A DNA stretch of 64,000 bases from Bacteroides ihuae (GCF_900104585.1 NZ_FNVX01000005.1:868001-932000), one strand, 5' to 3'. Shown: positions 1-8,991, numbered from the stretch's first letter. Made by a program: numbers and translations. Notes: generated by a model not told the origin, from the letters alone.

Positions 1-532
1 TAGCTAGAAAAGGTGAACGATTTTCATGAGGAGCTATGATATTACTACCATATTCGCAATTAGCTATAGTTGCCGGATGTAGCGTCACAGGTGATTTAGA
101 GACATCACGGTATGCAAGGGCCACAAGAGCCTTTGTATCTGATGCTCTTTTATAACTAACATTGCTAAGGTATGAGTCGCCGGTTGTTGACGGAACGCTT
201 GTTCTTGCTGCATCGGCCCCTCCTTTACCTATAAAATTATGTATGTGAACTGGTAAATTAGCATCAGTAAGAGTTATACTCTCTGATCCGTATCTATGGT
301 TAGGTAGATAGGTACTTCCATATTGATTATTGGTTCCGACTCCTACTAAAGCGGCTGCCTGAAGATTAGGCAGATTAAAATAGTTCCTATAATCTCCTCC
401 ATAAGTCCATCCGATAATACTAAACAATGCCTGATACTGATTGATAGCTAAAGGTTGACCATAGCATGCATACCATCCTTGAGGAACAAAATTGTAGGGG
501 AATGCCCTAATTTCTCCAATAAATGAATCCAT
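1..532 (-). CDS. Phage tail collar domain protein (MdpB-like), partial
   Basis: The gene reads leftward from an ATG at 532 and runs off the window edge, leaving 177 codons. The translation starts MDSFIGEIRAFPYNFVPQGW, then reads CYGQPLAINQYQALFSIIG, TYGGD and FNLPNLQ. This order (FxGEI, GW..C.GQ, NQALFSLLG, TYGGDG, F.LPDL) is the hallmark of the phage tail collar fold (PF07484) found in microcystin-dependent MdpB-like proteins. A typical member has about 170-200 residues, so most of the protein is probably present. No signal peptide is visible. The family is found both in phage tail fibres and in chromosomal clusters with export genes; here it is divergent from a nucleotidyltransferase and an ABC exporter. 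Its cellular role is not known. Confidence 0.8.
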   Translation of the reverse strand, partial: MDSFIGEIRAFPYNFVPQGWYACYGQPLAINQYQALFSIIGWTYGGDYRNYFNLPNLQAAALVGVGTNNQYGSTYLPNHRYGSESITLTDANLPVHIHNFIGKGGADAARTSVPSTTGDSYLSNVSYKRASDTKALVALAYRDVSKSPVTLHPATIANCEYGSNIIAPHENRSPFLA

Positions 533-868
533 AAGCTTAAATTTAAAAGGTTAATATTTTAAAAAAGGCTTTGTCATCTCCAATGAAAATATTCTTTCAT
601 TGTTAAATGAACGTTTGTATTTATATGATAATTTTTTGCCTTATATTTCATTCCATGGAAATAAATATGTTTTTGAAAAAAGCGCATAGCAAAACTATTG
701 TTTTTTTTTAAATAAGTAGTACGTTCTAAAAGGAAATATATATACTTATTTGGTGTTTAACGTTTATTTGCACTTTATTGTCGAAAATATGCACTATAAG
801 AACTAATTTTGATGCTATGGTGTAATATTAGGTTATAGTATGCACATTTAAACTATAATAATAAAAAG
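533..868. other. Divergent intergenic region without genes
   Basis: This 336-base AT-rich stretch separates the leftward collar gene from the rightward nucleotidyltransferase. I find no ORF of note. It carries a TAnnTTTG element on the plus strand at 804-811 and a matching element on the minus strand at 690-697 (CAAAACTA on the plus strand). The minus-strand element lacks a clear TTTG partner and lies about 160 bases before the collar start, so it is weak. No strong terminator hairpin is visible. Confidence 0.6.
777..811 (+). promoter_or_regulatory. Probable promoter of the nucleotidyltransferase-exporter operon
   Basis: TAATTTTG at 804-811 fits the Bacteroidetes -7 consensus TAnnTTTG exactly. 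An ATTG at 777-780 could be the -33 element, but the spacing of 23 is longer than the usual 19-20. A transcript would start near 818 and leave a leader of about 57 bases before ATG 875. Confidence 0.45.
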
Positions 869-874
869 TTGGAG

Positions 875-1888
875 ATGGAATATACACGGGACATATTGTT
901 TCAAAGGCATCGGCTTAGTCAACAGCAGATAGACCGATGGCTTGGTGAAAACCGTAGCGTGGAATTTATACAGAATAAGGTGAAACAGCTGAATGCAATG
1001 AAGTATTTTATAGCTGTAACAGACCGATTAAGAGATAATCTGATTTCGTTTATCTGTATAAAGGGACCACTTCTTTCTTACCGAATATACAATGATCCTA
1101 CGGTACGCTTTTCTCACGATATTGATCTGCTAATTAAACCGGAACAGCTTGACTCTACGCTAAATTTATTATTTGAAGATAATTTTCAATTTACGGAGGG
1201 AAATAGTTGGCCTTCGGAAAAGATAAAGCAGAATCTTATTACAAAGACTCTTCATCATGTCTCTTTGTATAATAAGGAGTCTAAGTTTTGTGTAGAGATT
1301 CATTGGACATTAATGAATGGTCTTCCTGTGAGTCAAAAAGAGTTGGCTAATCTGATTTCTCAGAATCTAACTATTCTTAATTATGCAGGTAGAGAATTTA
1401 CAGTACTAAATAGAGAGTTTGAGCTTCTTTATTTAATGATTCACGGTGCAAGACATGGATGGGCTAGACTAAAATGGTTGCTTGATATCAATGACTATCC
1501 GATGGAGGGGATAAATCTAGATTTACTAAACAGTTTTATAAAACAATTGCATGCGGAGCGAGTTACTGCGCAAACGAATTATTTTTTGAACAAATATTTT
1601 GGTAAACAATTACCTTTTCATGAGGCAGTTCATCTGCCTATTAGCTTAATAAATGGTGCTCAACAATGTATTGACAAGATAGATATAGAGAGTTTATCAA
1701 TAATCGACATTTTTCAAGATTTTCGATATAGATTAAATATGTTTTCTCAATGGTCATATAAATGGGAGATTTTTACTAACCTGTTGCTTAGTCCCGGTGA
1801 TATTGATGACCATTATTTTTCTTCCGAAATAATGTATTATATTTATCGTCCATATAGCTTTATAAAAAGGAGGGTACTACATGTCTGA
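875..1888 (+). CDS. Nucleotidyltransferase family protein (PF14907-like)
   Basis: The protein has about 337 residues. Near residues 63-88 it reads IKGPLLSYRIY, then DPTVRFSHDIDLLI. The arrangement of a KG..L...YY.dp..R...DiDlLv block is that of the uncharacterised nucleotidyltransferase family PF14907, in which the two Asp of DID are the likely metal ligands. I chose ATG 875; an in-frame TTG at 869 would add two residues. The gene overlaps the next ABC exporter by 8 bases, so the two are co-transcribed and probably translationally coupled. Members of this family occur next to export and peptide-modification genes (for example lasso-peptide clusters), but the substrate is unknown. It could act on a sugar, a peptide or another small molecule. 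Confidence 0.75.
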   Translation: MEYTRDILFQRHRLSQQQIDRWLGENRSVEFIQNKVKQLNAMKYFIAVTDRLRDNLISFICIKGPLLSYRIYNDPTVRFSHDIDLLIKPEQLDSTLNLLFEDNFQFTEGNSWPSEKIKQNLITKTLHHVSLYNKESKFCVEIHWTLMNGLPVSQKELANLISQNLTILNYAGREFTVLNREFELLYLMIHGARHGWARLKWLLDINDYPMEGINLDLLNSFIKQLHAERVTAQTNYFLNKYFGKQLPFHEAVHLPISLINGAQQCIDKIDIESLSIIDIFQDFRYRLNMFSQWSYKWEIFTNLLLSPGDIDDHYFSSEIMYYIYRPYSFIKRRVLHV

Positions 1889-3611
1889 AAATCGTTTCGT
1901 TAGAAAAAGTTTTGGCGTTTTCTTTCATCATCATCCAGCGAAAATTATCATTTTGTTTCTGATAACTTTGCTTCAAAGCTTCTGTCAGGGCATATCTATT
2001 GCGCTATTAATCCCTTTGCTTGGTTTATTGGATTCTACTCATACTGCGGGTCAGACAAATAAATGGGCTGAACTCCTGAATGATTTTTTTGGCAAGAGTG
2101 GTATTGAAATAAGTATGGGGCTTATTTTGGCTTTCTTTACTCTTTGTCTTTTGTTTGTGGCTATTCTCAATTATTTTCAATCCATCTTGCAAGCAACTTA
2201 TCAGCAGAGTTTTTCTTACGAAATGAGAAAACGACTTTTTAAGAAGATTATCGCTAGCGACTGGGCATTTCTTAATGGAAAGAGTAAGCACAATCACATT
2301 CAGATTCTTACCACGGAAATACCAAAGATGGCCAATTACTATTATTTCTATTTGTCATTGGTTACTAAAAGTCTTTTTATAGCTGCACATGTGTGTGTGG
2401 CAATCCTTATTTCTATACGCTTTACTTTATTTGTTGTTTTTATAGGATTTTTGGTCCTTTTTCTTTTGAGGAAATATATTATAAAGGCAGAGAAACTGGG
2501 TAATGCCAATATTCAGGTTTTCAGAAAAATGCTGAAACGTATTGACGATTTTTGGTTGACTGTTAAAATTGCAAAAGTGCATAACTCGGAAACATTCTAT
2601 TATAAGAAGTTTGATGAGTCTAATATTCAAATGCTTGAATATCAAAATAAACAAGTAAAAAATAAGGCTGTATCTAATTTGCTATTTTCTCTGTCTGGGG
2701 TGCTTTCGCTGGTAATGGTGGTTTTCTTTGCATACAATGAGGTACATCTACCTTTTGCTCTTATTTTTGTACTCATTTTACTTTTTTCCCGCATTTTTCC
2801 TCAGTTTATGAGTATTAATGGCGATATAAATATGTTGTTTTCTAATGTGAGTTCAGTAAAGATGGTCTTAAAATTAGATCAGGAGCTAAATGAAAGCAGG
2901 ATGGAAGAAGACAAAAGAATAGAAGAAGTAGGGTATGCTAATCAATTAGAAATTAAAGGTTTAAATTTTGCTTATCCATCCAAAGCACCTTTGTTTACTG
3001 ATTTCTCGGTTATTATTCCGGCAAAAAAAATAACAGGTATTATAGGGAAGTCCGGATGTGGTAAAACAACGCTTATTGATATTATTGCTGGATTACAAAA
3101 GATAAGCAATGGAGTCATTGAAGTGGATGGAACTGCTTTAACGGAAGAAAAGTTATATTCATGGAGGAGTGGACTGGGGTATTTGCCTCAGGATTCGTTT
3201 TTTATAGATGGCACAATTAGAGAAAACCTTGTTTGGGATTCTAAACGAGTCTTATCCGATGAAGATATAATGGATGCTTTGAAGCTGGTTAATGCTGATC
3301 ATTTAGTTATGGAACAGCAAAAGGGCCTGGATACCTCTATTGCAAATTATCAGTATCACTTTTCGGGAGGTGAAAGACAACGATTGGCTCTGGCAAGGGT
3401 AATGCTTCGTAAACCACAATTATTATTGCTTGATGAGGCTACATCAGCTTTGGACTATGAAAATGAATCTCAAATTATGGCATGCTTAGTTAACCTAAAA
3501 AAGGAGGTGAGTATTTTATTTATTACTCATCATTATAATTTGACAGATTACTTTGATGTGATTATAGATCTTGGCCGAATGAAATCTCCAGATTCTCTAG
3601 ATACTAAATAA
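1881..3611 (+). CDS. ABC transporter, fused membrane and ATPase domains (exporter)
   Basis: This 576-residue protein is a type I exporter half-transporter. Residues 1-320 form a membrane domain with about six hydrophobic segments, and residues 350-570 form the ATPase. The Walker A motif GKSGCGKTT lies near residue 390, the signature reads FSGGERQR instead of LSGGERQR, and Walker B with D-loop reads LLLLDEATSALD, followed by ITHH. A strong Shine-Dalgarno (AAGGAGG) sits 8-9 bases before ATG 1881. There is no N-terminal peptidase C39 domain. The overlap with the upstream nucleotidyltransferase suggests that both serve one pathway, exporting a modified peptide, lipid or glycan. The cargo cannot be told from sequence. 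The gene ends 12 bases from the convergent cobI stop. Confidence 0.85.
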   Translation: MSENRFVRKSFGVFFHHHPAKIIILFLITLLQSFCQGISIALLIPLLGLLDSTHTAGQTNKWAELLNDFFGKSGIEISMGLILAFFTLCLLFVAILNYFQSILQATYQQSFSYEMRKRLFKKIIASDWAFLNGKSKHNHIQILTTEIPKMANYYYFYLSLVTKSLFIAAHVCVAILISIRFTLFVVFIGFLVLFLLRKYIIKAEKLGNANIQVFRKMLKRIDDFWLTVKIAKVHNSETFYYKKFDESNIQMLEYQNKQVKNKAVSNLLFSLSGVLSLVMVVFFAYNEVHLPFALIFVLILLFSRIFPQFMSINGDINMLFSNVSSVKMVLKLDQELNESRMEEDKRIEEVGYANQLEIKGLNFAYPSKAPLFTDFSVIIPAKKITGIIGKSGCGKTTLIDIIAGLQKISNGVIEVDGTALTEEKLYSWRSGLGYLPQDSFFIDGTIRENLVWDSKRVLSDEDIMDALKLVNADHLVMEQQKGLDTSIANYQYHFSGGERQRLALARVMLRKPQLLLLDEATSALDYENESQIMACLVNLKKEVSILFITHHYNLTDYFDVIIDLGRMKSPDSLDTK

Positions 3612-3623
3612 GCCGACGATAAT

Positions 3624-4325
3624 TTACTTTCGTATAATCATCAAGGAGAAATAGGGATATACCTTCTCTATCAATTCCTTGTTATTCTGTGCATAATATT
3701 CCTTCTCAGTGCCCACGTTCTCGAAATAGTGATAGGCATAATCGGGATGAAGAGCAATGCATTGATGTACCGCTTCTTTACACTGTGAGAGTTTCATGAT
3801 AACGATAACAACCCCTTTCTCTAAATAGTTTTCTAGTTCGGTCGTTGTCGTATTGCCAGGCAACACCATCAATTTTTCTTCCTGACTAACAATATGCATA
3901 CCGGCCATAGCTCCTGAAGCGATGAATGCGGGAATTCCGGCTATTTGCTCTACCGATATGTTGGCAGCAATAAGCTTATCATAGATGTAATGTACAGAAG
4001 AGTAAAATCCGGCATCACCTTCGGCTACAATAACGACTTTTTTACCTTGCCTTTGTGATTCTACAGCAGTAGTATAGACCGTATCATAGGCTTGTTGAGC
4101 TTGTGACCGATCTTTGTTCATTGGCAAAAGAAAAGGGTGTATATGGAATGCTTCAATGCTGAGTGCTTGCAATATATTTGCGGAACGAGATGTTTGCTTG
4201 CCTGTAGAGGTTGAGGTAGCTGGACAAAAGATTATATCAGCTTGCTGCAGCGCTTTAAAGCCTTTCATAGTAATCAATTCCGGATCACCCGGACCGAGAG
4301 AAACAAATATAATGGGAGTGTTCAT
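3624..4325 (-). CDS. cobI: Precorrin-2 C20-methyltransferase-like protein
   Basis: The 233-residue product begins MNTPIIFVSLGPGDPELITM. The GPGDPELIT block (residues 11-19) and EGDAGFYSS (102-110) are the SAM-binding and substrate loops of tetrapyrrole (corrin/porphyrin) methyltransferases, and the whole is closest to CobI/CbiL, which methylates C20 of precorrin-2 or its cobalt form in cobalamin synthesis. I chose ATG 4325 because it places the GPGDPEL motif at the usual distance from the N-terminus; an upstream TTG at 4355 would add ten atypical residues. No other corrin-ring gene is beside it, but it is divergent from a BtuFCD-like importer, which suggests a joint role in corrinoid supply. 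The exact methylation position is inferred. Confidence 0.75.
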   Translation of the reverse strand: MNTPIIFVSLGPGDPELITMKGFKALQQADIIFCPATSTSTGKQTSRSANILQALSIEAFHIHPFLLPMNKDRSQAQQAYDTVYTTAVESQRQGKKVVIVAEGDAGFYSSVHYIYDKLIAANISVEQIAGIPAFIASGAMAGMHIVSQEEKLMVLPGNTTTTELENYLEKGVVIVIMKLSQCKEAVHQCIALHPDYAYHYFENVGTEKEYYAQNNKELIEKVYPYFSLMIIRK

Positions 4326-4394
4326 GCGATGATTCTTTAATTTTTTGAGATGCAAAAGTGCTTAAAATATCCGTAGGAAACAAGAATAATAAAC

Positions 4395-4402
4395 TATCTT
4401 TG
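4395..4402 (+). promoter_or_regulatory. Promoter -7 element of the BtuFCD-like operon
   Basis: TATCTTTG fits TAnnTTTG exactly and lies 39 bases before ATG 4441. No clear TTTG partner is seen upstream. The whole divergent gap to cobI is 115 bases, too short for a complete cobalamin riboswitch, and none of its conserved boxes is visible. Confidence 0.5.
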
Positions 4403-4440
4403 TTGATTATAAAACGAGTAGAAACACATTTATTCAAGGA

Positions 4441-5595
4441 ATGAGAAAAAAAATATTGGTAGGCTATTGTCTCTTAGCTTGCCTGTTGTGTGTGAGTTGC
4501 CGACCGAAATCGGGCAGTAAGGGATCTGCGTCAAACGGAGCAGAGATAAGTACAGATACTGCTACAAGAATTACTCCGATGTACGCTAAAGGATTTAGAG
4601 TGAGATATACTCCGACATGTCGCTTGCTGGATATTCAAGATCCTCAAAAGAAGGGGAGTCGTTCTTTTCACTATGCACTGGTAGCCAGAGGAGAAAAACC
4701 TAAGGATATACCGGAAGGATATACCGTTATTGAAACGCCTGTGCGTAGCGTAATTTGTATGACGTCTTTACAACTATCCAACTTCATCAAACTGGATGCA
4801 CTGAAATATGTAGTGGGTATTACCAGCTCCAGGCATCTGTTTAATAAAGAAATGAATGAACGACTGAAAAGTGGAGTTACGCAGAAAATTGGTATTGAAG
4901 GGAACTTCGATAATGAGGTGATTATGGGAGTAAATCCGGATGTGATTTTTATTTCGCCTTTTAAGCGGGGAGGATATGATGCAATCCGTGACGTGAATAT
5001 TCCGTTGGTACCTCATTTGGGTTATAAGGAAATGACTCCTTTGGGACAAGCGGAATGGATCAAATTTATTGCATTATTTACCGGATTGGAAGCGGAAGCT
5101 AATCAGAAATTCAGCGCCATAGAAAAGCGATATAACGAATTAAAGAAGTTGACCAGTGAGGTGAAGAAGCGTCCAATAGTGTTCAGTGGCGAGCTACGTG
5201 GAGGAAATTGGTATGCTGTAGGTGGAAAGAGTTTCTTGGCTCAATTGTTTCATGATGCCGGAGCTGATTACTTCTTAAAAGATGATTCGACTTCGGGAGG
5301 TGTGACGCTCGATTTTGAAACAGTATACAGTCAAGCTGAAGGTGCCGACTATTGGCGCATTGTGAATAGCTTTAATGGAACGTTCTCTTATAACGCTTTG
5401 AGAGCGGAAGATCCTCGGTATGCCGACTTTCGTGCTTTCCGTAACAAGGGTGTTCTTTATTGTAACATGCGTGAGAAACCATTCTATGAAATCATGCCTA
5501 CCGAACCGGAGGTTGTTCTGGCAGACTTGATCAAAGTGTTTCATCCTTCGCTGCTGAAAGATCATACTTCTACCTATTATGAATTGCTAAAGTAG
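4441..5595 (+). CDS. ABC transporter periplasmic binding lipoprotein (BtuF-like)
   Basis: This 384-residue protein starts with a lipoprotein signal (LACLLCVSC, Cys20), so it is anchored to a membrane. After it comes a two-lobed periplasmic-binding domain of the vitamin B12/siderophore/haem group (PF01497): VICMTSLQLSNFIKLDAL, then NPDVIFISPF and the C-terminal LADLIKVFHP. It would capture the ligand and pass it to the permease encoded 9 bases downstream. The residues after Cys20 (RPKSGSK) lack the acidic surface-export signal of Bacteroides lipoproteins, so a periplasmic position is likely. The neighbouring cobI suggests a corrinoid ligand, but iron chelates or haem are possible; no TonB receptor is adjacent. 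Confidence 0.8.
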   Translation: MRKKILVGYCLLACLLCVSCRPKSGSKGSASNGAEISTDTATRITPMYAKGFRVRYTPTCRLLDIQDPQKKGSRSFHYALVARGEKPKDIPEGYTVIETPVRSVICMTSLQLSNFIKLDALKYVVGITSSRHLFNKEMNERLKSGVTQKIGIEGNFDNEVIMGVNPDVIFISPFKRGGYDAIRDVNIPLVPHLGYKEMTPLGQAEWIKFIALFTGLEAEANQKFSAIEKRYNELKKLTSEVKKRPIVFSGELRGGNWYAVGGKSFLAQLFHDAGADYFLKDDSTSGGVTLDFETVYSQAEGADYWRIVNSFNGTFSYNALRAEDPRYADFRAFRNKGVLYCNMREKPFYEIMPTEPEVVLADLIKVFHPSLLKDHTSTYYELLK

Positions 5596-5604
5596 GACAA
5601 ACGC

Positions 5605-6642
5605 ATGAAACGGCATACGACCCTTATTATGTTACTAATTGTAGCATCCATCTTTTTCTTCTTCCTACTGAACTTATTGTTGGGTTCGGTGCGTATTCCG
5701 CTACAATCGGTTTGTAATATTCTGATGGGCGGGAGTAATGAATCGGTGATTTGGGAAAATATTGTGCTCAAATCCCGCGTGCCTCAAGCTCTCACTGCTT
5801 TAGTTGCCGGTGCGGGACTATCTATCAGTGGTTTGCAGATGCAGACGGTCTTTCGTAATCCATTGGCTGGACCCTCAGTGCTGGGCATTAGTTCAGGCGC
5901 TAGTCTGGGCGTTGCGTTTGTCGTGTTGCTATCGGGTAGTTTAGGTGGAGTCGCTCTGAGTAATCTAGGTTATTTTGGTGAGGTAGCACTCTCTATGGCT
6001 GCTATTGCAGGTGCGCTTTCGGTAATGGCAATAATTGTTTATGTGTCGCAGAAAGTAAAAGGAAATGTAACGTTGCTAATTATCGGGGTGATGATTGGTT
6101 ACGTGGCAAGCGCCATCATTGGTGTGCTGAAGTATTTCAGCGTGGAGGAAGATATTCGTGCGTATGTTATTTGGGGCTTAGGTAGCTTCTCCCGAGTATC
6201 CGGAGATCAGATGATGCTGTTTGTCTGCATCATGGCTGTACTTGTTCCACTTTCTTTCCTGCTAATAAAGACATTAAACTTACTCCTTTTAGGCGATGGA
6301 TATGCGCGTAATTTAGGTTTAAATATAAAGCGTGCACGTTTACTGGTAATTACCTGTTCGGGTGTGTTGGTGGCCATCGTAACGGCTTATTGTGGGCCGA
6401 TTATGTTTCTTGGACTTGCGGTGCCTCACTTGTGTCGGGCTATCTTCCATACATCAGACCATCGAATACTAGTGCCTGGTGTTCTGTTTACAGGTGCCTC
6501 TTTAGCATTGATTTGCAACCTGATAGCTCGTATGCCGGGTCTTGAAGGAGCGCTACCGGTAAACTCGGTGACGGCTTTGGTCGGTGCACCGATAGTAGCT
6601 TCAGTATTGTTCCGCAAAAGAAAAAATGAATTGAACGAATAA
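5605..6642 (+). CDS. FecCD/BtuC-family ABC transporter permease
   Basis: The 345-residue protein has about ten hydrophobic segments and the family blocks SRVPQALTALVAGAGLSISG (residues 57-76) and QTVFRNPLAGPSVLGISSGA, which are diagnostic of the FecCD permeases that carry B12, haem and iron-siderophores. The coupling-helix region reads GLNIKRARLL, and GPIMFLGLAVPHLCR is the conserved late loop. It forms a homodimeric channel with the ATPase that follows 6 bases downstream. Length and motifs are complete. Substrate is inferred only from the neighbouring genes. Confidence 0.88.
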   Translation: MKRHTTLIMLLIVASIFFFFLLNLLLGSVRIPLQSVCNILMGGSNESVIWENIVLKSRVPQALTALVAGAGLSISGLQMQTVFRNPLAGPSVLGISSGASLGVAFVVLLSGSLGGVALSNLGYFGEVALSMAAIAGALSVMAIIVYVSQKVKGNVTLLIIGVMIGYVASAIIGVLKYFSVEEDIRAYVIWGLGSFSRVSGDQMMLFVCIMAVLVPLSFLLIKTLNLLLLGDGYARNLGLNIKRARLLVITCSGVLVAIVTAYCGPIMFLGLAVPHLCRAIFHTSDHRILVPGVLFTGASLALICNLIARMPGLEGALPVNSVTALVGAPIVASVLFRKRKNELNE

Positions 6643-6648
6643 ACGGAT

Positions 6649-7704
6649 ATGAAAAACGAAACCATTCATATATCTTCCCTTTCCATTGGTTATGCTGGGA
6701 AAAGTAACACAAAAGTAGTGGCTACAGGCATTGATGCGGGCATCAACAGTGGAGAACTGACCTGTTTGTTGGGAGCCAATGGGGTAGGTAAGTCAACCTT
6801 GCTACGCACACTTTCGGCTTTTCAACCCAAATTGAGTGGTAAGATTCTTATCCAAGGGAAAGATATTACCAATTATACGGATAGCGAATTATCTACCATA
6901 ATCAGTGTAGTGCTCACCGAAAAGTGCGACGTGCGCAACATGACTGTAGATGAATTGGTAGGATTGGGGCGTAGTCCATATACAGGCTTCTGGGGTTCTC
7001 TTAGTGCTGATGACCGGGAAATTGTAAAGCGCTCTATTGAAATGGTGAAAGCGGAAGGCTTGACGCATCGGATGGTGCATACGCTAAGTGATGGCGAACG
7101 ACAAAAGGCGATGATTGCTAAGGCATTGGCACAAGAGACACCTGTGATTTTTTTGGATGAACCAACTGCTTTTCTTGATTTTCCGAGTAAGGTGGAAATG
7201 ATGCAATTACTCCACAGGCTGAGTCGAGAAACGGGGAAGACTATTTTTCTTTCTACGCACGATTTGGAGCTGGCTTTACAGATAGCCGACAAGATATGGT
7301 TGATGGACAAGACAAACGGATTAATGATCGGTACTCCAGAGGATTTATCGCTCAATGGTAGTCTTAGTAATTTTTTTGCTCGTAAAGGTATTGTCTTTGA
7401 TAGAGAGACAGGGTTATTTCGAGTGGACAACACTCACACATCCGAACTACGACTTGTGGGACACGGACAGAAGTATTCTATGGCTCGAAAAGCTTTGCAG
7501 CGCAATGGCATTTTAGCCGGTCGGTCTGTTGAATCACAATTCTTCATTGAAACAGGAGAATTGAAGAACACGGAATACATCATTCATCCTTCTGAGGGTG
7601 AGTCGATTAATGTAGCGTCTATAGAGGAAATGCTAGAAGTTATAGAAAAGTACTTTAAGACTTTTGGAGAGAATAACTTAGTAGGAGCACATATATCGGA
7701 TTAA
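6649..7704 (+). CDS. ABC transporter ATP-binding protein (BtuD-like) with C-terminal extension
   Basis: Residues 1-255 are a standard iron-siderophore/B12 ATPase: Walker A GANGVGKST (42-50), signature LSDGE (146-150), Walker B VIFLDEP (166-172) and the switch His204 in STHDLEL. The protein then continues for about 90 residues (261-351), which BtuD or FecE lack. The extension contains RLVGHGQKYSMARKALQRNG and a second block ending in an acidic helix. Its role is unknown; a regulatory or ligand-sensing part is possible. The gene closes the three-gene importer operon and its last 27 bases overlap the convergent small membrane protein gene. Confidence 0.85.
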   Translation: MKNETIHISSLSIGYAGKSNTKVVATGIDAGINSGELTCLLGANGVGKSTLLRTLSAFQPKLSGKILIQGKDITNYTDSELSTIISVVLTEKCDVRNMTVDELVGLGRSPYTGFWGSLSADDREIVKRSIEMVKAEGLTHRMVHTLSDGERQKAMIAKALAQETPVIFLDEPTAFLDFPSKVEMMQLLHRLSRETGKTIFLSTHDLELALQIADKIWLMDKTNGLMIGTPEDLSLNGSLSNFFARKGIVFDRETGLFRVDNTHTSELRLVGHGQKYSMARKALQRNGILAGRSVESQFFIETGELKNTEYIIHPSEGESINVASIEEMLEVIEKYFKTFGENNLVGAHISD

Positions 7705-8016
7705 GACCAATAAAAATCCAATCAGAAATATACTAGTAAAAATCTGCTTGTTATATTTAGCTAGCCAATTAGGTAAGAATATGTCGAAGTTATCTTTGGT
7801 GGAATTGGAATATTTTCTTGCAATAATCGTCAAAGGACATCTCCCTCTATAGAGACAGATAACGACTCCTTCCATAATGACTGCTAAAATAGCCGCCCAT
7901 GTATATCGACTAATCTGATTTGTTATTCCACAATATAATGTATAGAATATTACAAAGACGAAGAATGCCCAGATAACTGTATGACTTAGCTTGAGCAATA
8001 AGAGTTTAGACTGCAT
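7678..8016 (-). CDS. Small integral membrane protein (DUF2784-like)
   Basis: The 112-residue product has three to four hydrophobic helices: residues 10-30, 38-55 and 90-110. A conserved-looking loop RGRCPLTIIARKYSN between helices recalls the CPLT motif of DUF2784 membrane proteins, but the match is partial and I give it low weight. The gene converges on the importer operon and overlaps it by 27 bases, which leaves no room for a terminator between them. No function can be assigned. Confidence 0.55.
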   Translation of the reverse strand: MQSKLLLLKLSHTVIWAFFVFVIFYTLYCGITNQISRYTWAAILAVIMEGVVICLYRGRCPLTIIARKYSNSTKDNFDIFLPNWLAKYNKQIFTSIFLIGFLLVLIRYMCSY

Positions 8017-8072
8017 GTTTCTGAGTATTTTAAGTGCTGTTTGCGTTTAGAGGGTTTGTTGATTTTAGCTCG

Positions 8073-8969
8073 TTATTGCTCTCGTTGATAGGTTAAGGGT
8101 GTCATCCCTGTCATCTTCTTAAAGAATTTGGAAAAGAAAGAGGGATTTGGAAAGTTGAGCTTATCGGATATTTGATAAACGAGCAAATCACTATGCTTTA
8201 GTAATATTTTTGCTTCCATCATTACCGATTGATTGATCCACTCCATCACTGTTTGATGGCTTGTTTGCTTGATTAGGGTATTCAGGTAGCGTGGAGTTAA
8301 GCAAAGTTTATCTGCATAGAAAGATACATTCCGCTCCATTATGCTATATTCATTGACCAACTTAATGAAACGATGAAAGAGCTCTTCTTGATGAGATTGC
8401 TGGGTGCTGATTGTATTAATGCTATCTTTATGAATATAGGTAATGTTGAACAATAATGCGGCAACTAGATTCTGTACGACTTCTTTTCTGAAGATATTTT
8501 CTTGAATAGTGTCCCAAATCAATGAAAAATAAGTTTTTATCTGTTTAAACTCTTTTTCATCAAGCAATATAGGATGCTCTTGTTGCTGTCCGATGTAGTG
8601 CTCAATTAGCTCATTCTTCTTTAGAAACGTTATGAAGTTGCTTTCTACAACTATAACCTGCATGTCGAAATCAGGTGTATACTCTAGTACTTCAACAATA
8701 GAGTTTGGTGGTATTAGACCTAAATACCCTGCTTTTAATGTGTACTCAATCAAGTTGATAGATATGCGTATTTCTCCTTCAACAATCAGTGTCACTCTGC
8801 CTTCCTTTAGTCGGTAAGGAATGCCTGCTCCGAAGATTCTACTTTCCATTCTCCTAAAGCTTTTGACAATGGCAAATTCGCTTGTGACAAAACGATATTC
8901 GGTATTTAATACGATTTTTGCCTCTTTCACCCGTTTCAGAGTAATATCAAGTGGTTCACTCTTTGACAT
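8073..8969 (-). CDS. AraC-family transcriptional regulator
   Basis: The protein has 298 residues. The last hundred hold the AraC double helix-turn-helix: FYADKLCLTPRYLNTLIKQ is the first, and QISDKLNFPNPSFFSKFFKK the second, followed by the family end block MTGMTPLTYQ. The N-terminal 180 residues have the cupin-like spacing of an AraC sensor domain (around SINLIEYTLKAGYLGLIPPN), so it should bind a small ligand. The position between an importer and a resistance-type efflux operon suggests local control, but no target site can be proven. An inverted repeat lies just before the gene. Confidence 0.88.
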   Translation of the reverse strand: MSKSEPLDITLKRVKEAKIVLNTEYRFVTSEFAIVKSFRRMESRIFGAGIPYRLKEGRVTLIVEGEIRISINLIEYTLKAGYLGLIPPNSIVEVLEYTPDFDMQVIVVESNFITFLKKNELIEHYIGQQQEHPILLDEKEFKQIKTYFSLIWDTIQENIFRKEVVQNLVAALLFNITYIHKDSINTISTQQSHQEELFHRFIKLVNEYSIMERNVSFYADKLCLTPRYLNTLIKQTSHQTVMEWINQSVMMEAKILLKHSDLLVYQISDKLNFPNPSFFSKFFKKMTGMTPLTYQREQ

Positions 8970-8991
8970 TTGTTTCTTGTTTTTTTATTTG

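Noticed and set aside
4326..4440. Possible cobalamin riboswitch before the BtuFCD-like operon
   Set aside because: The gap is only 115 bases, and no conserved B12-box could be read.
6873..7433. 186-codon minus-strand ORF inside the BtuD-like gene
   Set aside because: It lies wholly within a well-supported ATPase gene; composition looks like an antisense shadow.
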